Made by a program: the position numbers and the translations under genes. A model generated the notes under the pieces. It was given only the letters and a program-made list of their open reading frames with translations. It was not told the origin of the DNA and did not search any database. Below, piece by piece: positions 5,406 through 5,469 of a DNA stretch of 5,469 bases. This DNA is from Bdellovibrio sp. GTDB taxonomy: Bacteria > Bdellovibrionota > Bdellovibrionia > Bdellovibrionales > Bdellovibrionaceae. The stretch spans positions 1 to 5,469 of the forward strand of contig JAHRXB010000282.1 of NCBI GenBank assembly GCA_019104905.1, read 5' to 3'. Numbering within the stretch: the first letter of the stretch is position 1; each line of letters begins with the position of its first letter.

Positions 5406-5469
5406 ATGAAGTACATTATTGTTTTTGTTACGGTCGCAGTTATTTCTTTCGGTCTTTTTTTGGCAAACT
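5406..5469 (+). CDS. Start of an unidentified membrane or exported protein (cut by window edge)
   Basis: An ATG one base after the redoxin stop opens a frame that stays open to the right edge, giving 21 complete codons. The peptide starts MKYIIVFVTVAVISFGLF: one Lys followed by a long hydrophobic run, as in a signal peptide or first membrane helix. No clear Shine-Dalgarno is present, so translation probably depends on coupling to the redoxin gene. A periplasmic thiol-redox partner would fit the context, but nothing in these residues identifies the protein. Confidence 0.55.
   Translation, partial: MKYIIVFVTVAVISFGLFLAN

Overview
The window reads as ordinary, densely packed chromosome from a Gram-negative bacterium. 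It has complete or partial genes for lipopolysaccharide export, N-formyl-methionine processing, NAD synthesis and biotin attachment. It also has a response regulator whose layout (receiver domain, long Pro/Glu-rich linker, conserved Trp/Pro/Glu-containing C-terminal helix) matches the deltaproteobacterial polarity protein RomR. Moderate GC, mixed codon use and this regulator suggest a Bdellovibrio-like member of Bdellovibrionota, or another former deltaproteobacterium. This is inference from the gene set; no marker gene such as 16S rRNA is present. I see no mobile element, CRISPR array, tRNA or rRNA.

The left part (1-2080) is one leftward gene cluster read lptG -> def -> fmt. LptG is an inner-membrane half of the LPS transporter. 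Def and Fmt are the paired enzymes that remove and add the formyl group on initiator methionine. def and fmt overlap by 4 bases. def follows lptG by 27 bases, and the whole def Shine-Dalgarno lies in a predicted hairpin ending at the start codon. fmt runs off the left edge.

Positions 2081-2156 are a short divergent intergenic region. On the + strand it holds a candidate promoter (TTGACT, 17-base spacer, TTTACT) whose expected transcription start falls on the likely start codon of the regulator, suggesting a leaderless message.

The right part (2157-5469) is a rightward cluster: RomR-like regulator, nadC (quinolinate phosphoribosyltransferase), birA (biotin protein ligase without a DNA-binding domain), a thioredoxin-fold peroxiredoxin-like protein, and the first 21 codons of a gene for a membrane or exported protein. 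nadC/birA and redoxin/last gene are separated by 1 base, and the redoxin gene by 10 bases from birA, so nadC onward looks like one operon. The 54-base gap between the regulator and nadC carries two interleaved 8-bp inverted repeats that cannot easily form together, one of which would bury the nadC ribosome-binding site.

The genes are mostly housekeeping. The best leads are the RomR-like regulator, with its unusual receiver switch residues and motif-rich linker, and the two candidate RNA structures placed over the ribosome-binding sites of def and nadC.
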